Shown in pieces: positions 51,538-61,616 of a stretch of DNA of 64,000 nt. Under the pieces are notes generated by a model that saw nothing but the letters and a program-made list of their open reading frames with translations, was not told the origin of the DNA and ran no database searches. Both the position numbers and the translations under genes were made by a program. This DNA comes from Rhodoplanes sp. Z2-YC6860 (GTDB taxonomy: Bacteria > Pseudomonadota > Alphaproteobacteria > Rhizobiales > Xanthobacteraceae): contig NZ_CP007440.1 in NCBI RefSeq assembly GCF_001579845.1, forward strand, positions 4,238,029 through 4,302,028. The letters run 5' to 3'. Numbering within the stretch: the stretch's first letter is position 1; the number at the start of each line of letters is the position of its first letter.

Positions 51538-52674
51538 ATGAAACGGCTTCGGATCGCGACAGCAGCTGTCGTCGCTTTGCTTGCAAGCGCCGCCGCGTCA
51601 GCCGACGAGCCGCTGGTGCTGGCGCGCGACGGCTTCATGTATGTCGGCGGCAAGACCATGCAGTCCGAAGGACGCGAATACATCTACGGCCAGATGTATG
51701 TCGAGATCCGTATTCCGGCGAAGCAGACGCATCCTTATCCGATCATCATGGTGCACGGCGGCTCGATGTCGGGCACCAACTACACCGGCACGCCGGACGG
51801 CCGCGAGGGCTGGGCGCAATACTTCGTGCGCCAGGGCTATGCGGTCTACGTGGTCGATCAGCCCGGCCGCGGCCGCTCGGGCTTTCTCACCGTCGCGACC
51901 GGGGTGATGCAGAACTCCGCGCGCAACAATTCAGCCTCCCGCTTCGTCTCGCAGGAGAAGTTCAAGCTCTGGCCTCAGGCTGTGCTGCACACGCAGTGGC
52001 CCGGCAACGGGGAGGCAGACGATCCGGCGACGTTGCAGCTTGCCATGAGCCAGTTGCCGGCGATCAAGGACTTCGACAAGCAGCAGCCGCTGGTGCGCGA
52101 TGCGCTGATCGCGCTCATCGATAAGATCGGGCCATCGATCCTGATGACCCACTCGCAGGGTGGCGCCTTCGGCTGGCCGGTCGCGGATGCGCGGCCCGAC
52201 AAGGTCAAGGCGATCCTGGCGATCGAGCCCAACGGCCCGCCCGGCCGCGAGTTGAGCTTCATCGGCGCGCCGGATTATTTCAAGGAAGGCAAGCTCGCGC
52301 TGGCCTACGGCATCACCTCGGTACCGCTCACCTATGCGCCGCCGCTCGCGGACCCTGCCGAACTGAAATTCGTCAAAGAGGACAAGCCCGACGGGCCAGG
52401 GCTCGCCACCTGCTGGAAGCAGGCCGAGCCGGCGCGACAACTGCCCAATCTGCAGAAGATGCCGGTCATGGTGCTGACGTCGGAGGCCTCGTATCACGCG
52501 CCCTATGACCACTGCACCGTGAAGTTCTTGCAGCAGGCGGGCCTCAAGCCGAGCTTCATTAAACTCGTGGACCTCGGCATCAAAGGCAACAGCCACGTCA
52601 TGATGCTGGAAAAGAACAATATGCAGATCGCCGCCGTGATCGCGGACTGGCTGGACAAAACATTGAAGGAATAG
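51538..52674 (+). CDS. Secreted alpha/beta hydrolase (378 aa)
   Basis: GAGGGAGG lies before the ATG at 51538. A signal peptide (MKRLRIATAAVVALLASAAA, cut after SADE-type) leads to a large hydrolase: VHGGSMSGTNYTG, DQPGRGRSGF, and the nucleophile in THSQGGAFGW (Ser). The acid lies near VMVLTSEASYHAPYDH, and a late His is in GNSHVMMLEKN. It is one of a group of periplasmic esterase-like proteins without a defined substrate. It lies between dapA and smpB but has its own ribosome site. Confidence 0.8.
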   Translation: MKRLRIATAAVVALLASAAASADEPLVLARDGFMYVGGKTMQSEGREYIYGQMYVEIRIPAKQTHPYPIIMVHGGSMSGTNYTGTPDGREGWAQYFVRQGYAVYVVDQPGRGRSGFLTVATGVMQNSARNNSASRFVSQEKFKLWPQAVLHTQWPGNGEADDPATLQLAMSQLPAIKDFDKQQPLVRDALIALIDKIGPSILMTHSQGGAFGWPVADARPDKVKAILAIEPNGPPGRELSFIGAPDYFKEGKLALAYGITSVPLTYAPPLADPAELKFVKEDKPDGPGLATCWKQAEPARQLPNLQKMPVMVLTSEASYHAPYDHCTVKFLQQAGLKPSFIKLVDLGIKGNSHVMMLEKNNMQIAAVIADWLDKTLKE

Positions 52675-52739
52675 GCGGCGGTCATTGACCCGGACGGCCG
52701 CATTTGGTCGATTGCGGCCAAACGCCTATATCAACGCCG

Positions 52740-53213
52740 ATGGCCGCAAAACCCGAATCCAAATCCAAGCTCGTGTCCGAGAATCGCAAGGCGCGGTTCA
52801 ACTATGCGATCGACGAAGTCTTCGAGGCCGGCGTGGTGCTGACCGGCAGCGAGGTCAAATCGCTGCGCTCGGGCAAGGCCAGCATCGCCGAAGCCTACGC
52901 GGCGACCCGGGACGGCGAGTTGTGGCTGATCAATTCCAATATCACCGAATACAAGCAGGCCGGCCAGTTCAACCATTCGCAGAAACGGCCGCGCAAGCTC
53001 CTGTTGCACAAGCGGCAGATCAACAAGCTGATGGGCGCGATCGACCGTGAGGGCATGACGGTCGTGCCGCTCAAGATCTATTTCAACGACAAGGGCCGCG
53101 CCAAGGTCGAGATCGCTCTCGCCAAGGGCAAGAAGCTGCACGACAAGCGCGAGACCGAGAAGAAGCGCGATTGGTCGCGCGAACGGGGCAGGCTGTTGCG
53201 AGACAAGGGATAG
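52740..53213 (+). CDS. smpB: SsrA-binding protein
   Basis: The 157-residue protein binds tmRNA and rescues stalled ribosomes. Markers: [40 protein letters not shown], and the basic tail [23 protein letters not shown] at 52740 chosen over an in-frame GTG 36 bases upstream because it starts with the usual MAAKPES. The gene is 10 bases before the DJ-1 type gene. Confidence 0.95.
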   Translation: MAAKPESKSKLVSENRKARFNYAIDEVFEAGVVLTGSEVKSLRSGKASIAEAYAATRDGELWLINSNITEYKQAGQFNHSQKRPRKLLLHKRQINKLMGAIDREGMTVVPLKIYFNDKGRAKVEIALAKGKKLHDKRETEKKRDWSRERGRLLRDKG

Positions 53214-53222
53214 GAGCAGGTC

Positions 53223-53918
53223 ATGGCTGAACGGCTGATTGGCATGCTGATCTTCCCAAGGCTCACCCAGCTCGACATGACCGGGCCGTATGAGGTGCTG
53301 GCGCGGGTGCCGAACACCAAGGTGCATCTCGTGGCGAAGAGTCTCGCGCCGGTGAGGACCGACCGCGGCATGGAGATCGTGCCAACCATCACGCTCGACG
53401 ATTGCCCGCAGCTCGATCTGATCATGGTGCCGGGCGGGCCCGGCCAGCAGGACTTGATGGAAGACCACACGGTCCTCGAGTTCCTGCAGAAGCAGGCGCG
53501 CGGCGCCAGATACGTCACCTCGGTCTGCACGGGCTCGCTGGTTCTTGGCGCTGCGGGCTTGCTGAAAGGCAAGCGCGCCACCTGCCACTGGGCCGCAATC
53601 GACCATCTGAAGCTTCTTGGCGCTATTCCGGTGAGCGAGCGCGTGGTGATCGACGGCAATGTCATTACCGGCGCGGGTGTGGCCTCAGGCATCGATTTCG
53701 CGCTCAGGGTTGCGGCCGTGCTCGAAGGCGAAGAGGTCGCGCGGCAGATCCAACTTCAGATCGAGTACGATCCGGCTCCGCCGTTCAACTCGGGCTCGCC
53801 GAAGACCGCGCCTGCGGAGATCACCGCGCTGCTGCGCAACCGCCTCGCCACGCTGAATGAACAGCGCCGCGAGGTCGCGGCCCGCGTCGGCAAGAAGCTC
53901 GGTGTGCCGCAAGCGTAA
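53223..53918 (+). CDS. DJ-1/PfpI family protein (231 aa, isonitrile hydratase-like)
   Basis: The conserved Cys is in TSVCTGSLVLGAAGLL with the preceding Glu/Asp and VPGGPGQQDL. ATCHWAAIDHL follows. The pattern is that of the InhA/isonitrile hydratase and AraC N-terminal type rather than proteases. No HTH is present. Function in this organism unknown. Confidence 0.8.
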   Translation: MAERLIGMLIFPRLTQLDMTGPYEVLARVPNTKVHLVAKSLAPVRTDRGMEIVPTITLDDCPQLDLIMVPGGPGQQDLMEDHTVLEFLQKQARGARYVTSVCTGSLVLGAAGLLKGKRATCHWAAIDHLKLLGAIPVSERVVIDGNVITGAGVASGIDFALRVAAVLEGEEVARQIQLQIEYDPAPPFNSGSPKTAPAEITALLRNRLATLNEQRREVAARVGKKLGVPQA

Positions 53919-53935
53919 CGAACGGGGAGCAGCCG

Positions 53936-54322
53936 ATGCCCATTCCGACCAAGCTCGATCACCGCGTGATCCATGTCTCTGACTGGGATCGCTCCAACGC
54001 GTTCTATCGCGACGTGATGGGCGCTGAATTGGTGCAGCGACCGGTCGGCTGGGCCTATCGGTTTGGCGACAAGCAGCTCAACGTCCATGGTCTCGGTGTG
54101 AAACCCGCCGAAGTGGCGCGGCTGCCGGTGCAGCCCGGCAACAGCGATCTCTGCTTTGAATGGGATGGACCGATCGACGACGCGGTCGCTCATCTGAAGC
54201 GGCACAACATTGCGGTCGAGGCCGGCCCGATGAAGCGTTTCGGCGCCAAAGGCGAGGGGACCAGCGTGTACTTCCGCGATCCCGACGGTTCGCTGATGGA
54301 ATTCATGTCGTACCGGCGCTGA
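53936..54322 (+). CDS. VOC/glyoxalase-type protein (128 aa)
   Basis: Two beta-alpha-beta-beta-beta halves: KLDHRVIHVSDWDRSNAFYR and SVYFRDPDGSLMEFMSYR, with metal ligands His9 and the Glu of MEF. Members are dioxygenases, isomerases or resistance proteins. It lies 17 bases behind the DJ-1-like gene. Confidence 0.75.
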   Translation: MPIPTKLDHRVIHVSDWDRSNAFYRDVMGAELVQRPVGWAYRFGDKQLNVHGLGVKPAEVARLPVQPGNSDLCFEWDGPIDDAVAHLKRHNIAVEAGPMKRFGAKGEGTSVYFRDPDGSLMEFMSYRR

Positions 54323-54331
54323 GGCGAGACC

Positions 54332-54805
54332 ATGGGGCGGCTGACGGGAGCGTGGATCGCCGTGGGTCTGGTGCTGTGGCCGGTGGCTGCGAGCGCAGAC
54401 GTGGTCTGGACGGTGTCGAAGAAAGACGGCCGCTCTTACCTCTCCGGCATGCCGAACGAGGCTGAAGTCGATAACGAGTTCTGGGCCCGTTGCCGCGCCG
54501 ACGGCGCGATCGACGTGGGTGCCGCGGCTGAGAGCCATGTCGGCAAGGGTGGCGGCGAGGCCGTGACGCTCAGATTTGCGAGTGGATTGAAACGCGCGAC
54601 GCTGACCGGCGTGTCGCGGCATAGCGAGGACTTCGAGATGACCGGCGGCGTGGAGCTGCGCGCCACGGTGTCGCGAGACCATCCGGTGTTCGCGGTGCTG
54701 GGCAATGGCAGCAAGGTTGCGGTTTCGGGGCCAATCAAGCCACTGACCTGGCCGACCAAAGGCCTAAAGACTAAGATCGCGGCCTTTCTGAAGGCCTGCC
54801 GATAG
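54332..54805 (+). CDS. Secreted hypothetical protein (157 aa)
   Basis: A signal peptide ends at ASA (LVLWPVAASADVVW). The mature part has WTVSKKDGRSYLSGMP, two Cys (ARCRAD and LKACR, likely disulphide) and beta-rich segments. Not recognised. Only 9 bases separate it from the VOC gene. Confidence 0.6.
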   Translation: MGRLTGAWIAVGLVLWPVAASADVVWTVSKKDGRSYLSGMPNEAEVDNEFWARCRADGAIDVGAAAESHVGKGGGEAVTLRFASGLKRATLTGVSRHSEDFEMTGGVELRATVSRDHPVFAVLGNGSKVAVSGPIKPLTWPTKGLKTKIAAFLKACR

Positions 54806-54815
54806 CGGAAGCGCG

Positions 54816-55469
54816 TTAGCCGTCGAGATGCCTGCGGACCGCGGCGAACACGGCGCGGAACATCTTCGGCGTCAACACCCCGGTGTTCGTGTTGTAGCGC
54901 GAGCAGTGATAGCTGCTGAACAGTGAGATATTGCCGAGTACGGCCGTACCGCCGTGGCTGAAGGGCGCTGCGGCCCGCTTGCCGTCCAGGGCTTTGACGG
55001 CGCTCTCATGTGCAATGCGGCCCAGCGCCACGATCGCCTTGAGCTTTCGCATCTCGGCGATGGTCGGTTTGAGAAAGTCGCGGCAGGTGTTGATCTCGGC
55101 CGGAGTCGGCTTGTTCTCCGGCGGCACGCATCGCACCGCGTTGGTGATCCGCGCGTCGACGAGTTCGAGACTGTCGTCGGGGCGAGCCTCGAAGGTGCCA
55201 CGGGCGAAGCCGTACTCCTTCAGCGTGGCATACAGCAGATCGCCGGCGTAATCACCCGTGAACGGCCGTCCGGTGCGGTTGGCGCCCCGAAGGCCCGGCG
55301 CAAGCCCGACGATCAGAAGCCGCGCGTTGGCGGAGCCAAACGACGGCACGGGCGCGTTGAACCAATCGGGTTCGCGCGCCCGCCAGGTTTCACGAAAGGC
55401 GACGAGTCTCGGACAGTGCGGGCAATCGTGGCCGGCTTTCGACGTCGGGCCGGCCATGACTGCCATCAA
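54816..55469 (-). CDS. Family 5 uracil-DNA glycosylase (UdgB-like)
   Basis: The 217-residue repair enzyme removes uracil from DNA. CPHCPRLVAFRE carries Cys for the iron-sulphur site. GLAPGLRGANRTGRPFTGD is the family 5 active-site motif A, and SYHCSRYNTNTGVLTP the motif B region. Two or three N-terminal Met are possible starts. It faces the DUF88/NYN gene in the same direction 33 bases away. Confidence 0.85.
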   Translation of the reverse strand: MMAVMAGPTSKAGHDCPHCPRLVAFRETWRAREPDWFNAPVPSFGSANARLLIVGLAPGLRGANRTGRPFTGDYAGDLLYATLKEYGFARGTFEARPDDSLELVDARITNAVRCVPPENKPTPAEINTCRDFLKPTIAEMRKLKAIVALGRIAHESAVKALDGKRAAAPFSHGGTAVLGNISLFSSYHCSRYNTNTGVLTPKMFRAVFAAVRRHLDG

Positions 55470-55502
55470 GCCTGTGAGGACCGCGGGACGGCTCGCGTAC
55501 GT

Positions 55503-56162
55503 TTAGTCTTCGAAGTCGTCCGCGGCGCCGACCGGCGCGCGCTGCGGCCCGGGGGCGCGTTGCAGGAACTGCGGCGTATGCTGCTGCGCTCCGCCACGCG
55601 GCTCGCGCGGTTCCCGAGCCGGACGTTCCGAGGGGTCGCGGCCGACCTTCGACTGCAGCTCTGCAATGTCCAGGAACACGTCGGCCTGGCGTCGGAGTTC
55701 GTCGGCGACCATCGGGGGCTGAGTCGAAATTGTCGACACAACCGTAACGCGCACGCCGCGGCGCTGCACCGACTCGACCAGCGAGCGGAAGTCGCCGTCG
55801 CCGGAGAACAGGACCATGTGATCGATGTGCGGCGCGAGCTCCATCGCGTCGACCGCAAGCTCGATGTCCATGCTGCCCTTCACCTTGCGGCGGCCGGTGC
55901 TCTGGTCTACGAACTCTTTGGTTGCTTTCGTGACTACTGTGTAGCCGTTATAATCCAGCCAATCGATCAGGGGGCGGATCGAGGAATACTCCTGATCCTC
56001 GATCACAGCGGTGTAGTAGAACGCGCGCAGGAGATTGCCGCGCGATTGGAACTCACGGAGCAGCCGCTTATAATCAACATCGAATCCCAGCGATTTAGCG
56101 GTTGCGTAGAGGTTGGCGCCGTCGATGAACAGCGCAATTTTCTCGACCTGTGCAGACATCAT
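55503..56162 (-). CDS. NYN-domain ribonuclease-like protein (LabA/DUF88, 219 aa)
   Basis: The PIN-like NYN core has ALFIDGANLYATAKSLG (first Asp), KGSMDIELAVDAM and LFSGDGDFRSLVE (acidic metal residues), as in LabA/DUF88 proteins, which are probably RNases. The last 50 residues are Pro/Arg-rich and disordered. It is divergent from rpoZ with a 300-base gap. Confidence 0.8.
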   Translation of the reverse strand: MMSAQVEKIALFIDGANLYATAKSLGFDVDYKRLLREFQSRGNLLRAFYYTAVIEDQEYSSIRPLIDWLDYNGYTVVTKATKEFVDQSTGRRKVKGSMDIELAVDAMELAPHIDHMVLFSGDGDFRSLVESVQRRGVRVTVVSTISTQPPMVADELRRQADVFLDIAELQSKVGRDPSERPAREPREPRGGAQQHTPQFLQRAPGPQRAPVGAADDFED

Positions 56163-56462
56163 TCCTCGCGAAAGTCATTCCTCCGCCTTGTGGGCGGTGC
56201 CCGGTGGTGGAGCCGGGTGGTTGATTTTGACCGTGGTAATTGGAATCGACCAGCAAATTGCCGCGCAAATGCGGGCGTTGTCGTCCCAATGTCACAATCT
56301 GCTCTGAAATTAAAGTCGGTATGCCAGTTATAGGGTGTCGTGTCACCTGACAAAACTATCGAATGGGGTTCCGACAAGCCCTCGGCCTTGCGCTTTTAGT
56401 CGCAGGACGCTAGGTACCAGCCAATATTTCACGACAACGTTACGTTGCAGGAGCAGAGCCGC
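56163..56462. other. Divergent region between the NYN gene and rpoZ
   Basis: No gene. It must hold promoters for rpoZ and for the NYN gene; a CTGAAA...TTATAG pair near 56303-56332 is only a weak candidate. Confidence 0.35.
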
Positions 56463-56861
56463 ATGGCCCGTGTGACCGTTGAAGACTGCATCGACAAGGT
56501 TCCGAACCGCTTTGATCTGGTGTTGTTGGCCAGCCATCGCGCTCGGATGATCTCGTCCGGTTCGCAGATCACCGTCGATCGCGATAACGACAAGAATCCC
56601 GTGGTGTCGCTGCGCGAGATCGCCGAGACCACGGTGTCGCCGGAAGACCTCCAGGAAGATCTGATCCACTCGCTGCAGAAGTACGTCGAGGTGGACGAGC
56701 CAGAGTCCGACAGCGTGCCGCTGATCGCGGGCTCGGGCGGCTCGGTCGATGCCGACGATACCGAGGTTGCGGTCGAGCACATGAGCGAGGAAGAGCTGCT
56801 CAAGGGTCTGGAAGGGCTCACCCCTCCGGAAGAGCAGCCGGAGCCGGACGACGCGGAATAA
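56463..56861 (+). CDS. rpoZ: RNA polymerase omega subunit
   Basis: The 132-residue omega subunit assists RNA polymerase assembly and ppGpp binding. [20 protein letters not shown] and HRARMISSG are standard; the acidic C-terminal half is typical of alphaproteobacteria. The next gene is rsh, which makes ppGpp, a conserved arrangement. Confidence 0.95.
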   Translation: MARVTVEDCIDKVPNRFDLVLLASHRARMISSGSQITVDRDNDKNPVVSLREIAETTVSPEDLQEDLIHSLQKYVEVDEPESDSVPLIAGSGGSVDADDTEVAVEHMSEEELLKGLEGLTPPEEQPEPDDAE

Positions 56862-56888
56862 CGCGTCCGCACCCTGGCGGATATCGTG

Positions 56889-56922
56889 ATGGCCCGGCCG
56901 ACCGCCGGGCCATTTGCTTTTT
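56889..56922 (+). terminator. Terminator after rpoZ
   Basis: A perfect 10-bp stem (56889-56898 with 56904-56913), 5-base loop, then TGCTTTTT. rsh is therefore at least partly transcribed from its own promoter. Confidence 0.8.
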
Positions 56923-57187
56923 GTGAACCCGTTCCGATGCTTGGCCTTGCGAGGGTGTGGAAGCCTCGTGATATCCTTAAATGAGACAGAGGCCGCCGGG
57001 CTCGTTTTGCGACAATGAGGTTCCAAAGCAGCCGGCGGCCGCGGCTGCTGGACCTATGGCGCAATCGAAGACCGATCTGCCGCGGATGCAAAGCCCAGCG
57101 AGGGTCCGGCCCTTGCTCGAGCGAAGCACGAATGTCGTTGGACAAGCCATTGTTGAACCTGAAAAAAAGAAAAAACCCGCCGCGATC

Positions 57188-59386
57188 ATGCGGCAGTATG
57201 ACCTGATCGAACGGGTCCGCCGTTACAACCCCAACACCGACGAGGCGCTGCTCAACCGCGCCTACGTCTACGCCATGAAGGCCCATGGCGAGCAGAAGCG
57301 CGCCTCCGGCGACCCGTACTTCACCCATCCGCTGGAAGTCGCGGCGATTCTGACCGATCTCAAGCTCGACGATGCCACGATCGCGGCGGCGCTCCTGCAC
57401 GACACCATTGAGGACACGCCAACCACCCGGGCCGAGATCGACCAGGTGTTCGGCCCGGACATCGGCCATCTGGTCGAGGGGCTGACCAAGCTGAAAAAGC
57501 TCGACCTCGTCTCCCGCGAGGCCAAGCAGGCCGAGAATCTTCGCAAGCTCTTGCTGGCCATCGCCGACGACGTGCGGGTGCTGCTGGTCAAGCTCGCCGA
57601 CCGCCTGCACAACATGCGCACGTTGGAGTACATGCCGGCGGAGGGCCGCGCGCGCATCGCTCAGGAGACGCTCGATATCTATGCGCCGCTTGCCGGCCGC
57701 ATGGGCATGCACCATCTCCGCGAGGAGCTGGAGGATCTGTCGTTCCGTCAGCTCTATCCCGAGGCCAACAACCTCGTGCGCGAGCGGCTCGATGCGTTGG
57801 CGGCCCGGCAGAGCCATCTCATCGCCGAGATCGAGCAGCAGCTCACCCGCAAGCTCGTGGATTCGGGCACCGAAGCGGTCGTCACCGGCCGGCGCAAGCG
57901 GCCTTACTCGATCTGGCGCAAGATGGAGCGCAAGTCGGTCGGCTTCGAACAGCTCTCCGACATTTTCGGATTCCGCGTCATCGTCAAGACGCTGCGTGAA
58001 TGCTACCGCGCGCTCGGCATCGTCCACACCACCTGGCCGATGGTGCCAGGCCGCTTCAAGGACTACATCTCGACGCCCAAGCAGAACGATTACCGCTCGC
58101 TGCACACCACGGTGATCGGGCCCGGCAAGCAGCGCGTCGAACTGCAGATCCGCACCCAGGAGATGCACGAGATCGCCGAATACGGCATCGCGGCGCATGC
58201 GCTCTACAAGGACAGCAAGGATTCGCCGTCGGACATGCTGTCGCGCGAATCCAATGCTTATGCCTGGCTGCGCCGCACCATCGAATTGCTGGCCGAAGGT
58301 TCGAACCCCGAGGAATTCCTTGAGCACACCAAGCTCGAGCTGTTCCACGACCAGGTGTTCTGCTTCACGCCCAAGGGCAAGCTGATCGCGCTGCCGCGCA
58401 AGGCCACGCCGATCGATTTCGCCTATGCGGTTCACACAGACGTCGGCAATCATGCGGTCGGCTGCAAGATCAACGGCAAGATCGCGCCGCTGGTCTCCGA
58501 ACTCAACAACGGCGACGAGGTCGACATCATCACGTCGCCGGCGCAGGAGGCGCCGCCGTCGGCCTGGGAATCCCTCGTGGTCACCGGCAAGGCGCGGCTT
58601 GCGATCCGCCGGGCCACGCGCAACGCGGTGCGCGTGCAATACGCCGAACTCGGCCGGCGCATCGTCGAGCGGCTCTGCCAGCGCGCCAAGCGCGAATATT
58701 CGGACGAGAAGCTGACCGGCGCGCTGCCTCGGCTCGCGCGCGCCAGCATCGACGACGTGTTCGTTGCGGTCGGGCGCGGCGAGATGCGGCCGTCGGACGT
58801 CGCTCGCGCCATGTATCCCGACTACAAAGAGGAGCGGATTTCGCCGGTGCCGCCGCCGAAATCCGAGGCCGGGTGGTTCGGCCTCAAGAAGGGCAAGGCG
58901 GTTCAGTTCAAGGTGCCCGAGGCCGATCAGGCGTCTTCGATCCCGATCCGTGGCATCAATTCCGATCTGCCGGTTCGCTTTGCGCCGAATGGGGGCGCGG
59001 TCCCGGGAGACCGCATCGTCGGCATTCTGACGCCGGGCGAGGGGATCACAATCTATCCCATCCAGTCGCCGACACTGAAGGACTTCGAGGACGCGCCGGA
59101 GCGCTGGCTCGACGTGCGCTGGGACATGGACGAACGCAGCCCGCAGCGCTTTCCCGCCAGGATCGCCATTCAATCGCTCAACGAGCCCGGCACGCTGGCG
59201 CAGATCGCCACCGTGATCGCCGAGAACGACGGCAACATCGACAACCTCAGCATGAAACGGCACTCGCCGGACTTCACCGACTGCACCATCGATCTCGAGG
59301 TCTACGACCTCAAGCATCTCAACGCCATCATCTCGCAGCTTCGCGCCAAGAAGGTTGTCGCGGCAGCCGAGCGGATGATGGGGTGA
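57188..59386 (+). CDS. rsh: Bifunctional (p)ppGpp synthetase/hydrolase
   Basis: The protein controls the stringent response. From the ATG at 57188 it starts MRQYDLIERVRRYNPNTDEA as in other rhizobia. The hydrolase domain has FTHPLEV and LLHDTIEDT (His71-Asp72). The synthetase has FRVIVKTL and KDYISTPKQNDYRSLHTTV, followed by the TGS domain (FCFTPKGKLIALPRKATPID) and the C-terminal ACT (IAIQSLNEPGTLAQIATVIA). 732 residues, complete. The frame stays open upstream to an ATG at 56981, adding about 69 residues without family support. Confidence 0.9.
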   Translation: MRQYDLIERVRRYNPNTDEALLNRAYVYAMKAHGEQKRASGDPYFTHPLEVAAILTDLKLDDATIAAALLHDTIEDTPTTRAEIDQVFGPDIGHLVEGLTKLKKLDLVSREAKQAENLRKLLLAIADDVRVLLVKLADRLHNMRTLEYMPAEGRARIAQETLDIYAPLAGRMGMHHLREELEDLSFRQLYPEANNLVRERLDALAARQSHLIAEIEQQLTRKLVDSGTEAVVTGRRKRPYSIWRKMERKSVGFEQLSDIFGFRVIVKTLRECYRALGIVHTTWPMVPGRFKDYISTPKQNDYRSLHTTVIGPGKQRVELQIRTQEMHEIAEYGIAAHALYKDSKDSPSDMLSRESNAYAWLRRTIELLAEGSNPEEFLEHTKLELFHDQVFCFTPKGKLIALPRKATPIDFAYAVHTDVGNHAVGCKINGKIAPLVSELNNGDEVDIITSPAQEAPPSAWESLVVTGKARLAIRRATRNAVRVQYAELGRRIVERLCQRAKREYSDEKLTGALPRLARASIDDVFVAVGRGEMRPSDVARAMYPDYKEERISPVPPPKSEAGWFGLKKGKAVQFKVPEADQASSIPIRGINSDLPVRFAPNGGAVPGDRIVGILTPGEGITIYPIQSPTLKDFEDAPERWLDVRWDMDERSPQRFPARIAIQSLNEPGTLAQIATVIAENDGNIDNLSMKRHSPDFTDCTIDLEVYDLKHLNAIISQLRAKKVVAAAERMMG

Positions 59387-59424
59387 CGCAACTCGTGATT
59401 TTCACCTAGCAACAGGACACCAAC

Positions 59425-60186
59425 GTGCCCGCGGCCTTGCCCCTCCGCCTCGGCGTCAACATCGATCACGTCGCCACCATCCGCAACGCGCGCGGCGGGC
59501 GGCATCCCGACCCGGTGCGCGCCGCGATGCTGGCGATCGAGGCAGGCGCCGATGGCATCACGGCGCACCTGCGCGAAGACCGCCGTCACATCACCGACGA
59601 CGATATTGCGCGGCTGAAGGCCGGTCTGACCAAGCCGCTCAATCTCGAGATGGCCGCGACCGACGAGATGGTCGGGATCGCGGTGCGAACGCGCCCGCAC
59701 GCGGCGTGCCTGGTCCCTGAGCGTCGCGCCGAGCGCACCACGGAAGGCGGCCTCGATGTGGCGGGACAGCGTGCGGAACTCAAGCCGCGGATCGCCAGGC
59801 TCCGCGAGGCGGGCATCCGGGTGTCGCTGTTCATAGCCCCGGAGCCCATTCAGATCGAGGCTGCGGTGGCGCTTGGCGCCCCGGTCATCGAAATCCACAC
59901 CGGCGCCTGGTGCCATGCGCTGCTCGACGGCGACAAAGCTGCTGCCGAACGCGAATGGCAGCGCATCCGCACAGGCGCCACGCTCGCCCGGGGCCTCGGC
60001 CTCGAAGTGCATGCCGGCCACGGCCTCGACTATGCCAGCGCCGAACTGATCTCGGCGCTGCCGGAGATTTTCGAGCTCAACATCGGCCATTTCCTGATCG
60101 GCGAGGCGGTGTTCACCGGGCTCGCACAGACCGTCCAGGCCATGCGCGCCGCGATGGATCGCGGCCGCGCCAGGCTGGCTGGATGA
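59425..60186 (+). CDS. pdxJ: Pyridoxine 5'-phosphate synthase
   Basis: The 253-residue TIM barrel forms pyridoxine 5'-phosphate from 3-amino-1-hydroxyacetone phosphate and deoxyxylulose 5-phosphate. [33 protein letters not shown] (catalytic His), [12 protein letters not shown] (catalytic Glu) and [23 protein letters not shown] are clear. GTG start, 38 bases behind rsh. Confidence 0.95.
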   Translation: MPAALPLRLGVNIDHVATIRNARGGRHPDPVRAAMLAIEAGADGITAHLREDRRHITDDDIARLKAGLTKPLNLEMAATDEMVGIAVRTRPHAACLVPERRAERTTEGGLDVAGQRAELKPRIARLREAGIRVSLFIAPEPIQIEAAVALGAPVIEIHTGAWCHALLDGDKAAAEREWQRIRTGATLARGLGLEVHAGHGLDYASAELISALPEIFELNIGHFLIGEAVFTGLAQTVQAMRAAMDRGRARLAG

Positions 60187-60216
60187 CCGCCACTGGATGA
60201 TCGCCATGGGCATTTC

Positions 60217-60627
60217 ATGATTCTCGGCCTGGGTTCCGACATTTCCGACGTCCGCCGTGTCGCCAAGGTCATCGAGAAGCACGGTGATCGCTTCTTGACC
60301 CGCGTGTTCACCGACACCGAGCGCGCCCGTGCCGATCGCCGGAAAAACCGGGCCGAGACCTACGCCAAGCGTTTTGCCGCGAAGGAGGCCTGCGCCAAGG
60401 CGCTCGGCACCGGCATTCGCGATGGCGTGTGGTGGCGCGACATGGGCGTGGTCAACATGCCGTCGGGCCGGCCGACCATGAAACTCACGGGCGGGGCGCT
60501 CAAGCGGCTCCAGGCGATCACGCCGGCCGGCCACGAGGCCCAGATCGACCTCACCATCAGCGACGAGGGACCTATGGCGGTGGCCTTCGTCATCATCTCG
60601 GCGGTGCCCGCCGTGCCGAAACCATAA
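60217..60627 (+). CDS. acpS: Holo-acyl-carrier-protein synthase
   Basis: The 136-residue enzyme moves the phosphopantetheine arm from CoA to [17 protein letters not shown] holds the first metal Asp; the [16 protein letters not shown] block holds the catalytic Glu/Lys. The protein is complete. It is 30 bases behind pdxJ, and probably shares its transcript. Confidence 0.95.
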   Translation: MILGLGSDISDVRRVAKVIEKHGDRFLTRVFTDTERARADRRKNRAETYAKRFAAKEACAKALGTGIRDGVWWRDMGVVNMPSGRPTMKLTGGALKRLQAITPAGHEAQIDLTISDEGPMAVAFVIISAVPAVPKP

Positions 60628-60860
60628 GTTCCGCGACGCGACTCAGTGAGGCGGGCGCATGGTATAAATATCCCGTGATGGGGTGTGGTTAGGGCGTGCG
60701 CCGCCGTTCACCGAGGGCAACCGTCGGGCCGGGTTAAATTCCTGAAACAATGGATGAAATTTAATCCGCCACGTGCCCATGGGGCGCTGGTCCGGTTCAT
60801 TGCGCATGAATGGGGCAGCCGCTAAAAGGCTGCGGGGCACTAGCCAGGGACGTGAGGCGG

Positions 60861-61616
60861 ATGAGTGTGACCAGCGGCACCAAGCGCAAAGAAGGCGGCC
60901 TCGGCGAATTCATCCGGCTGCTCGTTCATGCCGGCATCATCGCGCTGGTCATCCGGACATTCTTTTTTCAGCCGTTCAACATTCCGTCCGGCTCGATGAA
61001 AGCGACGCTGCTGGTCGGCGACTATCTGTTCGTCTCGAAATACTCCTACGGCTACAGCCACTATTCACTGCCGCTGTCACCGAATCTGTTCTCCGGCCGC
61101 ATCGGAGCTTTCAGCAAGCCATCGCGCGGCGATGTCGTGGTGTTCCGTCTGCCCAAGGATGACAGCACCGATTACATCAAGCGGGTGATCGGCCTGCCGG
61201 GCGACAAGATCCAGATGATCGACGGCGTGCTGCACATCAACGGACAGCCGGTGCAACGCGAGCGCGTCGACGACTTCATCGATGAGGAAGAGGGGCGCCG
61301 TCCCGTGCGCGTGCGCCGCTGGAAGGAGACGCTGCCGAACGGCGTGAGCTACACGACGCTCGACCTGCCGTACAATCTTCAGTCGGACAACACCGAGGTC
61401 TACGAGGTGCCGCCTGACAACTACTTCATGATGGGCGACAACCGGCACAACTCGACCGACAGCCGCTTTCCGCAGGTCGGCTACGTGCCGTTCGAGAACA
61501 TCGTCGGCCGCGCCCAACTGATCTTCTTCTCGGTCTACGAGGGCGAGCGTGCCTGGGAGATCTGGCGCTGGCCGTTCTCGGTACGATGGGGCCGGTTGTT
61601 CACGTTGGTGCGATGA
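60861..61616 (+). CDS. lepB: Signal peptidase I
   Basis: The 251-residue membrane protein removes signal peptides. A single N-terminal anchor (LLVHAGIIALVIRTFFF) precedes the nucleophile Ser45 (NIPSGSMKATL) and Lys107 (DYIKRVIGLPGD). FMMGDNRHNSTDSR is box E. ATG at 60861 has GTGAGG upstream. Its stop overlaps the rnc start by 4 bases (ATGA). Confidence 0.95.
   Translation: MSVTSGTKRKEGGLGEFIRLLVHAGIIALVIRTFFFQPFNIPSGSMKATLLVGDYLFVSKYSYGYSHYSLPLSPNLFSGRIGAFSKPSRGDVVVFRLPKDDSTDYIKRVIGLPGDKIQMIDGVLHINGQPVQRERVDDFIDEEEGRRPVRVRRWKETLPNGVSYTTLDLPYNLQSDNTEVYEVPPDNYFMMGDNRHNSTDSRFPQVGYVPFENIVGRAQLIFFSVYEGERAWEIWRWPFSVRWGRLFTLVR

Noticed and set aside
56429-59317. 962-codon minus-strand ORF opposite rsh
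   Set aside because: It mirrors the codon pattern of rsh in GC-rich DNA and shows no domain; rsh is certain on the other strand.
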